From assembly GCF_000721705.1 (NCBI RefSeq), contig NZ_JOJL01000039.1, positions 62,001 through 126,000 of the forward strand: a stretch of DNA of 64,000 nt, read 5' to 3'. The stretch is from Actinoplanes subtropicus. GTDB taxonomy: Bacteria > Actinomycetota > Actinomycetes > Mycobacteriales > Micromonosporaceae. Both the position numbers and the translations under genes were made by a program. Shown here one piece after another: positions 1 through 6,750 of the stretch (position 1 is the first letter of the stretch; every line of letters begins with the position of its first letter). The notes beneath the pieces are model-generated. The model was not told the DNA's origin. It saw only the letters and a program-made list of their open reading frames with translations, and ran no database searches.

Positions 1-1
1 C

Positions 2-64
2 ACCGACCCAGCCAAGATCGGCGAGATCTTCCTGCAAGCCATCGCCAGCCGCAAAGGCGCCTAA
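2..64 (+). CDS. C-terminal end of a truncated gene (unknown product)
   Basis: Only the last 20 codons and a TAA stop lie inside the window. The frame reads TDPAKIGEIF then LQAIASRKGA, an amphipathic-looking tail. The codon use (GCC, ATC, GGC) looks coding, and a stop followed by a non-coding, repeat-rich gap fits a true gene end. It is too short to assign to a family. Confidence 0.55.
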   Translation, partial: TDPAKIGEIFLQAIASRKGA

Positions 65-82
65 ATCAAAGTCAACTTCCCT

Positions 83-205
83 TGACCGTACGAGTGAGCC
101 GGGCCCCGCCTTTTCCGGCGACCTAGCTGCCGTCCCGACCCCGTGCCGCCCGCATCCGGGCGGAGCTGCAACTCAAGCAGGCCACCCCAGGCGCGCCCCA
201 CGCCA
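83..205 (+). repeat. Interspersed repeat, family A copy 1
   Basis: This stretch lines up by eye with 26503-26655. Shared blocks in the same order are CGTACGAG, CTGCCGTCCC, GCATCCGGGC (CCATCCGGGC in the other copy), CTGCAACTC, GCAGGCCA followed by CCCAGGCG, and CTGCCGCCGCTCAC. Neither copy sits in a plausible gene. The conserved order over about 120-150 bases argues for a dispersed element rather than chance GC-rich similarity. Confidence 0.5.
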
Positions 206-223
206 CTGCCGCCGCTCACCGCC

Positions 224-315
224 CATGCCGCCCGCACTCACGCCACCCACCGCCGCCCACGCCGCCCGCACTCACGCCACCCACCGCCGCCCACGCCGCC
301 GCCCGCTCACGCCGC
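224..315 (+). repeat. 34-bp tandem repeat (about 2.5 copies)
   Basis: Two nearly identical 34-bp units start at 224 and 258 (each contains GCCGCCCGCACTCACGCC), followed by a degenerate partial copy. The 34-bp period is not a multiple of three, so it does not keep one reading frame, which fits non-coding DNA. Confidence 0.6.
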
Positions 316-327
316 CGGCCGCCGCCC

Positions 328-645
328 CCGACGCTGTCGATCTTGGGGAGGAAGTGTTCGGAGCGAGCGCCTGCGCAACTCCCTTGCCACGCGTCCCCGC
401 GACCTAGGAGGCTAAGTGTTCGGAGCGGATACCTACCCTCCACCCTTGCAGCGCCTTGCCCGAGACGCCCGGAGGCATCGCGTCCGGCGAACGGCAGCGC
501 CCACCCGACAAATCGGGAATATCGCTAATGTCGGACTGCTGCTGGCGGCATCGGCGGGTGCGGGCCGGATACGTGGACGGCACGGAGCCGATCGACGGGA
601 TCGTCGAAGCCACGCGGGCCCGCCCGGCGGCCGCGCGCGGAGGGT
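328..645 (+). repeat. Interspersed repeat, family B copy 1
   Basis: The segment begins TCGATCTTGGGGAGGAAGTG, continues through AAGTGTTCGGAGCG and GACAAATCGGGAATATCGCT, and ends near GCCCGGCGGCCGCGCGCGGA. Its reverse complement is found, with many substitutions but the same block order, at 3663-3962. Both copies lie in gene-free gaps. It is probably a non-coding dispersed element of this genome. Confidence 0.6.
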
Positions 646-722
646 GAGTTGCACCCAACTCGCGCAGCACCGGGGACCTGTCTGACCCGTACGGCCAAGG
701 GGTTTGGACGTTGAATCTCCGC

Positions 723-1250
723 TCAGAGCTCGCGGTCGTCCCGGTGGGCGCCGTAGAAGGCCGTCTGCCGGGCCATGATGTCGCGCATCGACGTGCCGCG
801 CGGGACGCCGTACACCGTGCCGGGGAAGTCCAGCGGCATCTGGACCGCCCACAGTTCGTCGTGGCGGTCGGGGGAGAACAGCTCGGCCGGGTCGCCGGCC
901 GCGATCCAGCCGATCGGCACGACCGTGCCGGGTTCGAGGCGTGAGTTGACGTGCAGCACGCTGTTGACGCGCAACTCCGCGCCCGCGCCGGGGAAGAGCG
1001 ACGCGCCGGTGGCCACGAAGACCTCGTCCTCGACGGTGGCGCCGTTGACGTGGGGGTGCGGGCCGATCAGCACCGCTTCGCCGATCGCCACAGGGTGGGC
1101 GGACCGGCCGCGGATCAAGGCGTGTTCCATCACCACCACGTCCGCGCCGAGGGTGATCGCGCCGTCCTCGGCGGTCAGCACGGCGTGGTGCAGGATCCGG
1201 GCCCGCTCGCCCAGGATCACCCGGCCGCAGCGGACGGCGCTCGGCGCCAC
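723..1250 (-). CDS. Hexapeptide-repeat (left-handed beta-helix) protein, gamma-carbonic-anhydrase/acyltransferase-like
   Basis: A 175-residue protein starting at GTG (1250), directly preceded by an in-frame stop. Repeated hexapeptide-type turns (VILGERARI, GAITLGADVVV, PVAIGEAVLIGPHPHV, VEDEVFVATGASLF, LRVNSVLHVNSRL) span roughly residues 8-120 and predict a left-handed parallel beta-helix, probably trimeric. Histidines such as those in IGPHPHV could act in metal binding as in gamma-carbonic anhydrases, but the canonical three-His set is not certain, so the reaction is unknown. The C-terminal 50 residues form an extension. It lies 50 bases after the convergent-free end of the dioxygenase gene on the same strand, so both may be co-transcribed. 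Confidence 0.75.
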   Translation of the reverse strand: MAPSAVRCGRVILGERARILHHAVLTAEDGAITLGADVVVMEHALIRGRSAHPVAIGEAVLIGPHPHVNGATVEDEVFVATGASLFPGAGAELRVNSVLHVNSRLEPGTVVPIGWIAAGDPAELFSPDRHDELWAVQMPLDFPGTVYGVPRGTSMRDIMARQTAFYGAHRDDREL

Positions 1251-1300
1251 CTAGGCGGACGGCGGCACGGCCGGCCGCTCGCCGCGGTGCTCCAGGAGGC

Positions 1301-2398
1301 TCATCCGACCGCCGTCAGTTCGCGGTCGAAGCGCGCGTCGTCCCAGCGGTCGGCGAGCGCCTCGCGTACGACATCCGCTTGGGTCTTCGGAGCGAGCCCG
1401 CCGACCGGCTGGTGGATGTCCAGGTTGGTGGGGAAGGCGTAGCCCTCGGCCGACGCCGCGATCACGTTCTCGGCCGAGCCGGTGTAGTGCCGCAGCACCG
1501 GGTACAGCACCCGCAGCATCGCCGCCCGGTCCACCGTCTCCATCGCGCGACCGAACGCCGACGACACCTGCAGCAGGTTCGCCATCCGCCGCACGTCGGC
1601 CGACCGGTTGGTGCCGGCGCCGTGGAACAACGCCGGGTTGAAGAAGGCGGCGTCGCCCTTGGCCAGCGGCAGCTGCACCCGGTGATCGTCGAAGTAGGCG
1701 GTGAACTCGGGCTGGTGGTAGGCCACGTACCCGGCCGGATACCGCTGCGAGTACGGCAGGTACAGCGTCGGCCCGGTCTCCACCGGCATGTCCACGTGCG
1801 CCACCGCGCCCTGCAGGGTCAGCACCGGTGACAGCGCGTGCACATGACCGGGGTAACCCAGCGCCTGGTCCCGGGACATGAACCCGAGGTGGTAGTCACG
1901 GTGCGCCACCTGCGCCATACCGCCCGGATTGACCACATTGATCTGCGAAGTCACCTGGTACGCGGCACCCAGCCAGGCCCGGCAGACCAGCGCGAGGGTG
2001 TCGTTGTCGTAGTAGGCGGCGAACGCGGCCGGGTCACGCAACGCGAACTTGTCGAGCGCGCCCCACACCCGGTCATTGGCGCCCGGCTTCGCGAAGTGGT
2101 CGCCGCCGGTCACCCCGGCCGCCTTCTGCAGGGCGATCAGCTCCTCGAAGACCCCGGTCGCCCGGTCGACCACGGCCGCGTCGAAGGCTCCTTGGAAGAC
2201 CACCACGCCAGGCCCGTCCATCAGCGCCCGGACCAGCTCGGACTGCACCTCGCGGGTGTTCGGCAAGCGGCCCGGGTAGATCAGCACGTTCTCGGCCAGG
2301 TCGATCGCGTGCGGGTAGTCGCTCAGCTCCGTCTTCTGCTCGCAGACCAGCCGGAAGACCTCCAGGTCGCAGTCCGCGGCGGTGAACCAGGTCGTCAT
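1301..2398 (-). CDS. Phytanoyl-CoA dioxygenase (PhyH) family protein
   Basis: A 365-residue cytosolic protein of the Fe(II)/2-oxoglutarate-dependent PhyH family. The iron-binding facial triad is visible as HRD in AHRDYH (about residues 166-168) and H259 in LFHGAG, with a following arginine pair (270-271) suited to bind 2-oxoglutarate. The C-terminus reads through NLDIHQPVGG. The ATG start at 2398 lies 72 bases from the divergent LacI-type regulator, which probably controls it. Family members hydroxylate diverse substrates from fatty acyl-CoAs to natural products, so the substrate cannot be named. The hexapeptide-repeat gene follows on the same strand. Confidence 0.85.
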   Translation of the reverse strand: MTTWFTAADCDLEVFRLVCEQKTELSDYPHAIDLAENVLIYPGRLPNTREVQSELVRALMDGPGVVVFQGAFDAAVVDRATGVFEELIALQKAAGVTGGDHFAKPGANDRVWGALDKFALRDPAAFAAYYDNDTLALVCRAWLGAAYQVTSQINVVNPGGMAQVAHRDYHLGFMSRDQALGYPGHVHALSPVLTLQGAVAHVDMPVETGPTLYLPYSQRYPAGYVAYHQPEFTAYFDDHRVQLPLAKGDAAFFNPALFHGAGTNRSADVRRMANLLQVSSAFGRAMETVDRAAMLRVLYPVLRHYTGSAENVIAASAEGYAFPTNLDIHQPVGGLAPKTQADVVREALADRWDDARFDRELTAVG

Positions 2399-2429
2399 AC
2401 CGTCACGCTAGGTCACCGCTCGACGCCGC

Positions 2430-2470
2430 AGAAGCTTGAAAAACCCTCAAAACAACCTCATCGTGTACGG
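2430..2470. promoter_or_regulatory. Divergent control region with imperfect TTGA-N7-TCAA inverted repeat
   Basis: The short divergent gap holds an unusually A-rich patch, TTGAAAAACCCTCAA, an imperfect inverted repeat between the two divergent start codons. Position and symmetry make it a candidate operator for the adjacent LacI-type protein. No clear Shine-Dalgarno precedes the GTG of that gene, so it may be leaderless. This is a low-confidence reading. Confidence 0.3.
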
Positions 2471-3466
2471 GTGAAGCACCGGTACCGCATCCGCGAGATC
2501 GCCGCCCAGGCCGGGCTGAGCGAGGCCACGGTGGACCGGGTGCTGCACGACCGGCCCGGCGTGCGGGAGAGCACCGCCCTCGAGGTGCGCCAGGCGATTG
2601 CCGACCTCGACCGGCAGCGGACCCAGGTGCGCCTCGGCGGCCATACCTTCATGATCGACGTGGTGGTGCAGGCGCCGGCCCGGTTCTCCGCGGCGATCCG
2701 CGCCGCGCTCGAGGCGGAGCTGCCCGGCCTGCGCCCGGCCGTGATCCGCGCCCGGTTCCACCTGCTCGACGGCGCCTCGCCCCGGGACGCCGCGGCGGTC
2801 CTCGGCCGGGTGGCCCGCTCGGGGTCGCACGGGCTGATTCTGAAGGCCCCCGACGTACCGGAGATCGTGGCGGCGGCCCGCCGGGTGCCCGCCGCGCTGG
2901 TCACCCTCGTCACCGACCTGCCCAGCACCCGGCGGATCGCCTACGCCGGCCTGGACAACCGGGCGGCCGGGGCGACCGCCGCCTACCTGATCCAGCAGTG
3001 GCTGGGCGACCGCTCCGGCGACGTGCTGGTGGTGCGCGGCCGCGGCGAGTTCCGCGGCGAGGCGGAGCGGGCGGCCGGCTTCCGCGCCGAGATGGGTTCC
3101 CGCCGGCGGCTGCTGGAGGTGATCGACGCCCCGGACGGCCCGGGCGCGCTCGATCCGGTGCCACGGTCCGTCCGGGCGGTCTACTCGATGTACGCGGGGG
3201 CCGGCGGCAACCGGGCCGTGATCGCGGCGTTCGAGGGGCGCGGCTACGACGTCTTCGTGGCGCACGACCTGGACGACGAGAACGTGGTGCTGCTCCGCGA
3301 GCGCAAGATCTCCGCGGTGCTGCACCACGACCTGCGGGTCGACCTGCGCCGCGCCTGCCACGCCATCCTGCAGGCGAACGGCGTTCTACCCGGCCCGGTC
3401 CGCACCAACCCGTCGGCGATCCAGGTGATCACCCCATACAACGCGCCGCCGGTGGAGTTCGGATGA
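2471..3466 (+). CDS. LacI-family transcriptional regulator with periplasmic-binding-protein-like sensor
   Basis: A 331-residue regulator. The N-terminal helix-turn-helix reads YRIREIAAQAGLSEATVDRV (residues 4-23), followed by the hinge helix, and a substrate-binding-protein-like domain with GLILKAPDVPEIVAAARR and MYAGAGGNRAVIAAF. I chose GTG at 2471, just before the HTH. The longer upstream open frame is antisense to the dioxygenase gene. The recognition helix has ATVDRV instead of the common ATVSRV, seen in the subgroup carrying a ribose-binding-type sensor. It is divergent from the PhyH gene and is likely its regulator. Confidence 0.85.
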   Translation: MKHRYRIREIAAQAGLSEATVDRVLHDRPGVRESTALEVRQAIADLDRQRTQVRLGGHTFMIDVVVQAPARFSAAIRAALEAELPGLRPAVIRARFHLLDGASPRDAAAVLGRVARSGSHGLILKAPDVPEIVAAARRVPAALVTLVTDLPSTRRIAYAGLDNRAAGATAAYLIQQWLGDRSGDVLVVRGRGEFRGEAERAAGFRAEMGSRRRLLEVIDAPDGPGALDPVPRSVRAVYSMYAGAGGNRAVIAAFEGRGYDVFVAHDLDDENVVLLRERKISAVLHHDLRVDLRRACHAILQANGVLPGPVRTNPSAIQVITPYNAPPVEFG

Positions 3467-3524
3467 GACTGCAACAAATCTGCAAGTCGGATCCACTGAC
3501 TGCCATTTATGGCCGGTGGGAGTC

Positions 3525-3690
3525 AGCTCCGCGCCCGGCCGCCGGGTCCGGACGGGCCCCGGCTTGCCAGGGCCGGTGGCCGCGACACCAGCCCAGCGCC
3601 CGGCCGCCGGCTTCAACGGGCCACTGCTCGCCAGGGCCGCCGCCACCACGACAGCTCCGCGCCCGGCCGCCGGGTGGGCCCGTGTGGCTC
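3525..3690 (+). repeat. Tandem repeat of about 64 bp (about 2.5 units)
   Basis: The block GCGCCCGGCCGCCGG recurs at 3531, 3596 and 3659, giving 65- and 63-base periods. Each unit also contains a GCC..GCCAGGGCC-type segment. The third unit runs into the family B element; copy 1 of that element ends in a single such unit, so unit number differs between copies. Confidence 0.55.
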
Positions 3691-3962
3691 CACGATCCCG
3701 CCGTTCGTCTCCTGCCGATCGCGATCCCACCCGTATCCGCACCCCCGCACGACGCTCGCGGCAGCCCGATCTTAGCGACATTTCGGATTTATCGTGCTGC
3801 CTGCTCCCAGCGCACCGCACACCACGTTGCCGAGACCGAGTGACGCGCCCCAAGAGCGGTGAGGAAGTGTTCGCTCCGGACACCTAGCTTTCAAGGTCGC
3901 GGAGATGCACGGCAAAGGAGTTGAGTAAGTGCTCGCTCCGAACACTGGCTCTCCAAGATCGA
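3663..3962 (-). repeat. Interspersed repeat, family B copy 2 (inverted)
   Basis: Reverse complement of this segment starts GCTCGATCTTGGAGAGCCAG, continues AGTGTTCGGAGCGAGCAC, passes CTCAACTCCTTTGCC and CCGCGACCTTGAAAGCTAGG, then GATAAATCCGAAATGTCGCT and ends at CCCACCCGGCGGCCGGGC. Each block has a counterpart in the same order in 328-645. Confidence 0.6.
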
Positions 3963-3970
3963 GCGCGAGC

Positions 3971-4038
3971 GCGGAGCGAGTGCGAGTGCGGAGCGAGTGC
4001 GAGTGCGGAGCGAGTGCGAGTGCGGAGCGAGTGCGAGT
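3971..4038 (+). repeat. 17-bp tandem repeat, four perfect copies
   Basis: The unit GCGGAGCGAGTGCGAGT is repeated four times without a mismatch, then decays into related GCGAGT/GCGGGG sequence to about 4080. It is purine-rich on this strand and lies just beyond the end of the family B repeat. Confidence 0.8.
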
Positions 4039-4126
4039 GCGATCGCGAGTGCGGGGCGAGCGCGAGTGCGGGGGCGGGGGGATCGGGCTCGCGCGGAGGG
4101 GCAAGTGGATCAGGGGCGGGATGGGA

Positions 4127-6538
4127 TTAGGGGTGGGATGTGGGGGTGGGGTCGTCGGGTTCGCGCCAGAGGGGGTGGGTGCGGAGGCGGACGGAGTCGA
4201 TTGCCAGGAGTTGGCCGTCGGCGGTGGCCAGGCGGTTGCGGGCGTCGGCGGGGAGCGAGATCGTCGAGCCGGTGGCCAGGGGCAGGAGGTGCAGGGTGAG
4301 CGTGGCGCCGGGGTGGAGGCCGGCGTCGCGGAGGTTGACTATCCACTCGGAGCCGTCCCAGAAGCGGTCGGTTACCGTGCGACCGTCCACGCGCAGCTGG
4401 CCTACGTCGCCGGCCCAGCGCAGGTGCAGGAACGTGTCGGCCGAGCCGTCGGTGGCCCAGGTCGGCAGCGGCAATCGGTAGACGGCGGCCAGCTCGTCGA
4501 ACGCCTCTGGGGAGGGCGCCGACTGCCGGCCGTCGAACTTGCCGTAGGCGACGGGCACGGCACCTCCGGCGGCACGGACGAGTTCGGGGATGATGACCGA
4601 CAAATCTGATTTGTCGGCGGAGTCGGCGGGAGGGGCCTCCACCGATCCGGACAAGTCCGATTTGTCGGCCAAGTCGGCGTGGACGGGGAAGGGGCCCTCG
4701 AGGGTGAGCTGGCGGAAGCCGCGCGCCGCCGGGTCGTAGACCTGGACCCGCAGGCCCGTTGACGAGATCCGGCCGGACGGGCCCCAGCTCAGCTCGTCCG
4801 GCGACAGCAGCAGGCGCCGGGCGGGGCTCGGGTCGTCAAAGGAGCGCGGACCGTCGAAGGAGCGCGGGGCGGGCGACCCGCCGGGGCCGTCCGAGCAGAC
4901 CCACACCTCGGCGGCGACGGCGGCGGGCAGGACCAGCAGGTCCAGCTCGCCGCCGGCCGCCCGGAGCCGGACCGGCGACAGGGCCGGCTCGACGGTGGCG
5001 ACGGTGCCGCCGACCGAGTAGGAGACCTCGATGCCGGCCTCCGCGACCAGCACGAGCGTGGGCACCGGGCCGGCCAGCACGGTCAGCGCCGACGCGGTCG
5101 CCCAGTCGAGCCGCACCCCGCCGAGCGTGAGCCCGAGCGGCCAGCGGGCCAGCGTCCCCGGCGGGATGTCGACCGGCGCCGCCGGCAGCTCCAGCGTCGC
5201 GGAGTCGAGCCGCACCGAGAACTGCGCTCCCCGGTAGACCGGCAGCGGCACGTGCGGCTGGTGCCAGGCGATGAACAGGAACCCGCTGGTCCCGTCGCTG
5301 CGCAGCGCCCACCGCAGAGTCTGCGAGTCCTCCACCCCCGTCGGCCGGAGGAGCGGCAGGCTGGACGGCATCTCGGCCAGCACCGACCCGAACGCCGCCA
5401 GGAACGCGTGCTGCGACCGCAGCGCCGCGTGGCTCGCGGCCAGCAGCCCGGCCTCGCCCACCGGCGCGTGGAAGTCGTAGCCCAGGCGCTGCATGTCGTT
5501 CGGGTAGCCGGTCGCGTGCGACTCCTGCATGCCGTGGTCGCCCGGCGGGTTGGTTCCCCCGGCGTACATGTAATAGCCCTGCCAGGCCGAACCGTTGCCG
5601 ATCTTGCAATGCGCGATGGTCGCGATGTCGAGGGCCGCCGGCCTCGGCCGGCGGTGGTAGGCGGTGGCCATGCCGCCGCCCAGCTCGCAGGTCGCGGGCG
5701 GGAAGAGCTCCGATGGCGTACGCGGATGCGACCGGTCCGCCCGCATCCCCTGCAGCTGCAGCCGCCGCACGTCGGCGCCGATCCCCGGGTCGTCCCAGAC
5801 GTGCGAGAAGAAGTAGTGGTCGCGGAACGTCGGGTCCCAGGGGGCGTCCGCGTCCACCCAGAAGCCGTCGCCGTACCCGCCGTAGAGCGGCAGCACCTCC
5901 TCGGCCGGCAGGTCGGCGCTGCCCCAGGCGGTCGCGGTCCACAGCGGCGCGGACATCCCGGCCTCCCGGGCCAGCCGCTTGAGCGTGACGATGTGCCCGG
6001 GCTGGTCGTACAGCTCGTTCTCCAGCTGGATGCCGAGCCCGGAACGGCCGTCGAGGGCGTGCGCGATCTGCCCGAACCATTCGCGTACGAGGGAAAGGTA
6101 GGCCGGGTCGTCGGTGCGGTGACGTACCGGAGCCTGCTGCACCCAGTCGGGGAAACCGCCGTTGCGCGACTCGCCGTGGCACCACGGCCCGATCCGCAGG
6201 ACCACGTCGAAGCCCTCGGCCACGGCGAGGTCGAAGAACGCGGCCAGGTCGAGGTTCCCGTCGAAGCGCGGCAAGCCCCGGTGCTCGACGTGGTGCAGCC
6301 AGAAGACGTAGGTGGCCACCACGGTCACGCCGCCGGCCCGCATCTGCCGTAAGCGGGTGAGCCACCGCGCCCGCGGGACGCGGCTGTAGTGGATCTCGCC
6401 GGAGACCGGGATGACCGGCACGCCGTCGCGGGTCAGGTAGCGGCTGGTCAGCGAGACACCGGGCCGGACGTCCTCGTCGTTGCTCATCCGCGGCCGCCGG
6501 AGCGGCCCGGACCAGGCGTGGTGGGCGACGTTCAGCAC
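4127..6538 (-). CDS. Beta-galactosidase, glycoside hydrolase family 35
   Basis: An 803-residue cytosolic enzyme without signal peptide. The GH35 TIM barrel shows SGEIHYSRVPRARW (46-59), GPWCHGE (117-123), the acid/base motif QLENE (171-175, E175) and a candidate nucleophile E285 in CELGGG. Beta-sandwich domains follow. The GTG start at 6538 is preceded by AAAGGAGT at good spacing. It is divergent from the sugar importer, and together with GH53 the role is removal of galactose from imported galacto-oligosaccharides. Residues around 610-650 contain two DKSDLS repeats encoded by AT-rich near-palindromes (4597-4617, 4648-4668) that look inserted into a loop. A lactase or arabinogalactan role is also possible. 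Confidence 0.9.
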   Translation of the reverse strand: MLNVAHHAWSGPLRRPRMSNDEDVRPGVSLTSRYLTRDGVPVIPVSGEIHYSRVPRARWLTRLRQMRAGGVTVVATYVFWLHHVEHRGLPRFDGNLDLAAFFDLAVAEGFDVVLRIGPWCHGESRNGGFPDWVQQAPVRHRTDDPAYLSLVREWFGQIAHALDGRSGLGIQLENELYDQPGHIVTLKRLAREAGMSAPLWTATAWGSADLPAEEVLPLYGGYGDGFWVDADAPWDPTFRDHYFFSHVWDDPGIGADVRRLQLQGMRADRSHPRTPSELFPPATCELGGGMATAYHRRPRPAALDIATIAHCKIGNGSAWQGYYMYAGGTNPPGDHGMQESHATGYPNDMQRLGYDFHAPVGEAGLLAASHAALRSQHAFLAAFGSVLAEMPSSLPLLRPTGVEDSQTLRWALRSDGTSGFLFIAWHQPHVPLPVYRGAQFSVRLDSATLELPAAPVDIPPGTLARWPLGLTLGGVRLDWATASALTVLAGPVPTLVLVAEAGIEVSYSVGGTVATVEPALSPVRLRAAGGELDLLVLPAAVAAEVWVCSDGPGGSPAPRSFDGPRSFDDPSPARRLLLSPDELSWGPSGRISSTGLRVQVYDPAARGFRQLTLEGPFPVHADLADKSDLSGSVEAPPADSADKSDLSVIIPELVRAAGGAVPVAYGKFDGRQSAPSPEAFDELAAVYRLPLPTWATDGSADTFLHLRWAGDVGQLRVDGRTVTDRFWDGSEWIVNLRDAGLHPGATLTLHLLPLATGSTISLPADARNRLATADGQLLAIDSVRLRTHPLWREPDDPTPTSHP
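4597..4668. repeat. Pair of AT-rich near-palindromes inside the GH35 coding sequence
   Basis: At 4597-4617 two 10-bp arms, CCGACAAATC and GATTTGTCGG, flank a single T. At 4648-4668 a related copy, GACAAGTC then C then GATTTGTC, has one arm mismatch. On the coding strand they both translate as DKSDLS. Their base composition differs sharply from the surrounding GC-rich codons. Similar AT-rich motifs occur at 512-540, 3776-3798, 35574-35595 and 46617-46637. Confidence 0.6.
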
Positions 6539-6564
6539 TGGTGACTCCTTTTGAGCGATGACGA

Positions 6565-6580
6565 CTGTAACCGGTCACAG
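6565..6580. promoter_or_regulatory. LacI-type operator, site 1
   Basis: CTGTAACCGGTCACAG, a near-perfect palindrome centred on CCGG, the typical form of LacI-family operators. It lies 27 bases upstream of the GH35 start, where a bound repressor would block the leftward promoter or its early transcript. An identical copy lies at 6655-6670. Confidence 0.8.
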
Positions 6581-6629
6581 GCGCCTGGCCCCGCACGATA
6601 CAGCCTGTTAACGGGTAGGACGCAAGGGC

Positions 6630-6660
6630 TTGACAATTGCGGGGCCGAGCAGCACTGTAA
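6630..6660 (+). promoter_or_regulatory. Probable promoter of the galactan importer operon
   Basis: A consensus -35 TTGACA (6630-6635) is followed after 17-19 bases by CTGTAA-like sequence that coincides with operator site 2. The overlap of the -10 region and the operator explains how a repressor would shut off the rightward operon. The -10 match itself is poor, so the exact hexamer is uncertain. Confidence 0.55.
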
Positions 6661-6670
6661 CCGGTCACAG
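6655..6670. promoter_or_regulatory. LacI-type operator, site 2
   Basis: The same 16-mer as site 1, CTGTAACCGGTCACAG, 90 bases away and overlapping the -10 region of the rightward promoter. Two identical sites between divergent genes fit binding of a LacI tetramer or dimers from the gene at 9994. Confidence 0.8.
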
Positions 6671-6750
6671 GTCCTGTTCGGTGACGCACGTCTCCCCCGG
6701 CAGCGACCGCGGCCGCACCCCTCCCGCGGCCGTCCGATCGAGGAGGATCC

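Larger units (their letters stand above)
64..722. other. Gene-free gap filled with interspersed and tandem repeats
   Basis: About 660 bases without a convincing gene. The open frames here are proline/arginine-rich low-complexity translations on both strands. The gap contains a segment (about 83-205) resembling 26503-26655, a 34-bp tandem repeat (224-315), and an element at 328-645 that is repeated in inverted orientation at 3663-3962. No promoter or RNA gene was recognised. Confidence 0.6.
3467..4126. other. Gene-free gap with tandem and interspersed repeats
   Basis: About 660 bases with no credible gene. It holds tandem units of about 64 bp (3525-3690), the inverted copy of the family B element (3663-3962), and a 17-bp perfect tandem array (3971-4038) that decays towards 4080. 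It separates the LacI-type gene from the convergent end of the GH35 gene. Confidence 0.6.

Noticed and set aside
64..722. Several short proline/arginine-rich open frames
   Set aside because: They follow the repeat units and change frame within them, so they are not genes.
1838..2470. Upstream extension of the LacI-type regulator
   Set aside because: The extra codons are antisense to the PhyH gene; the helix-turn-helix starts just after GTG 2471.
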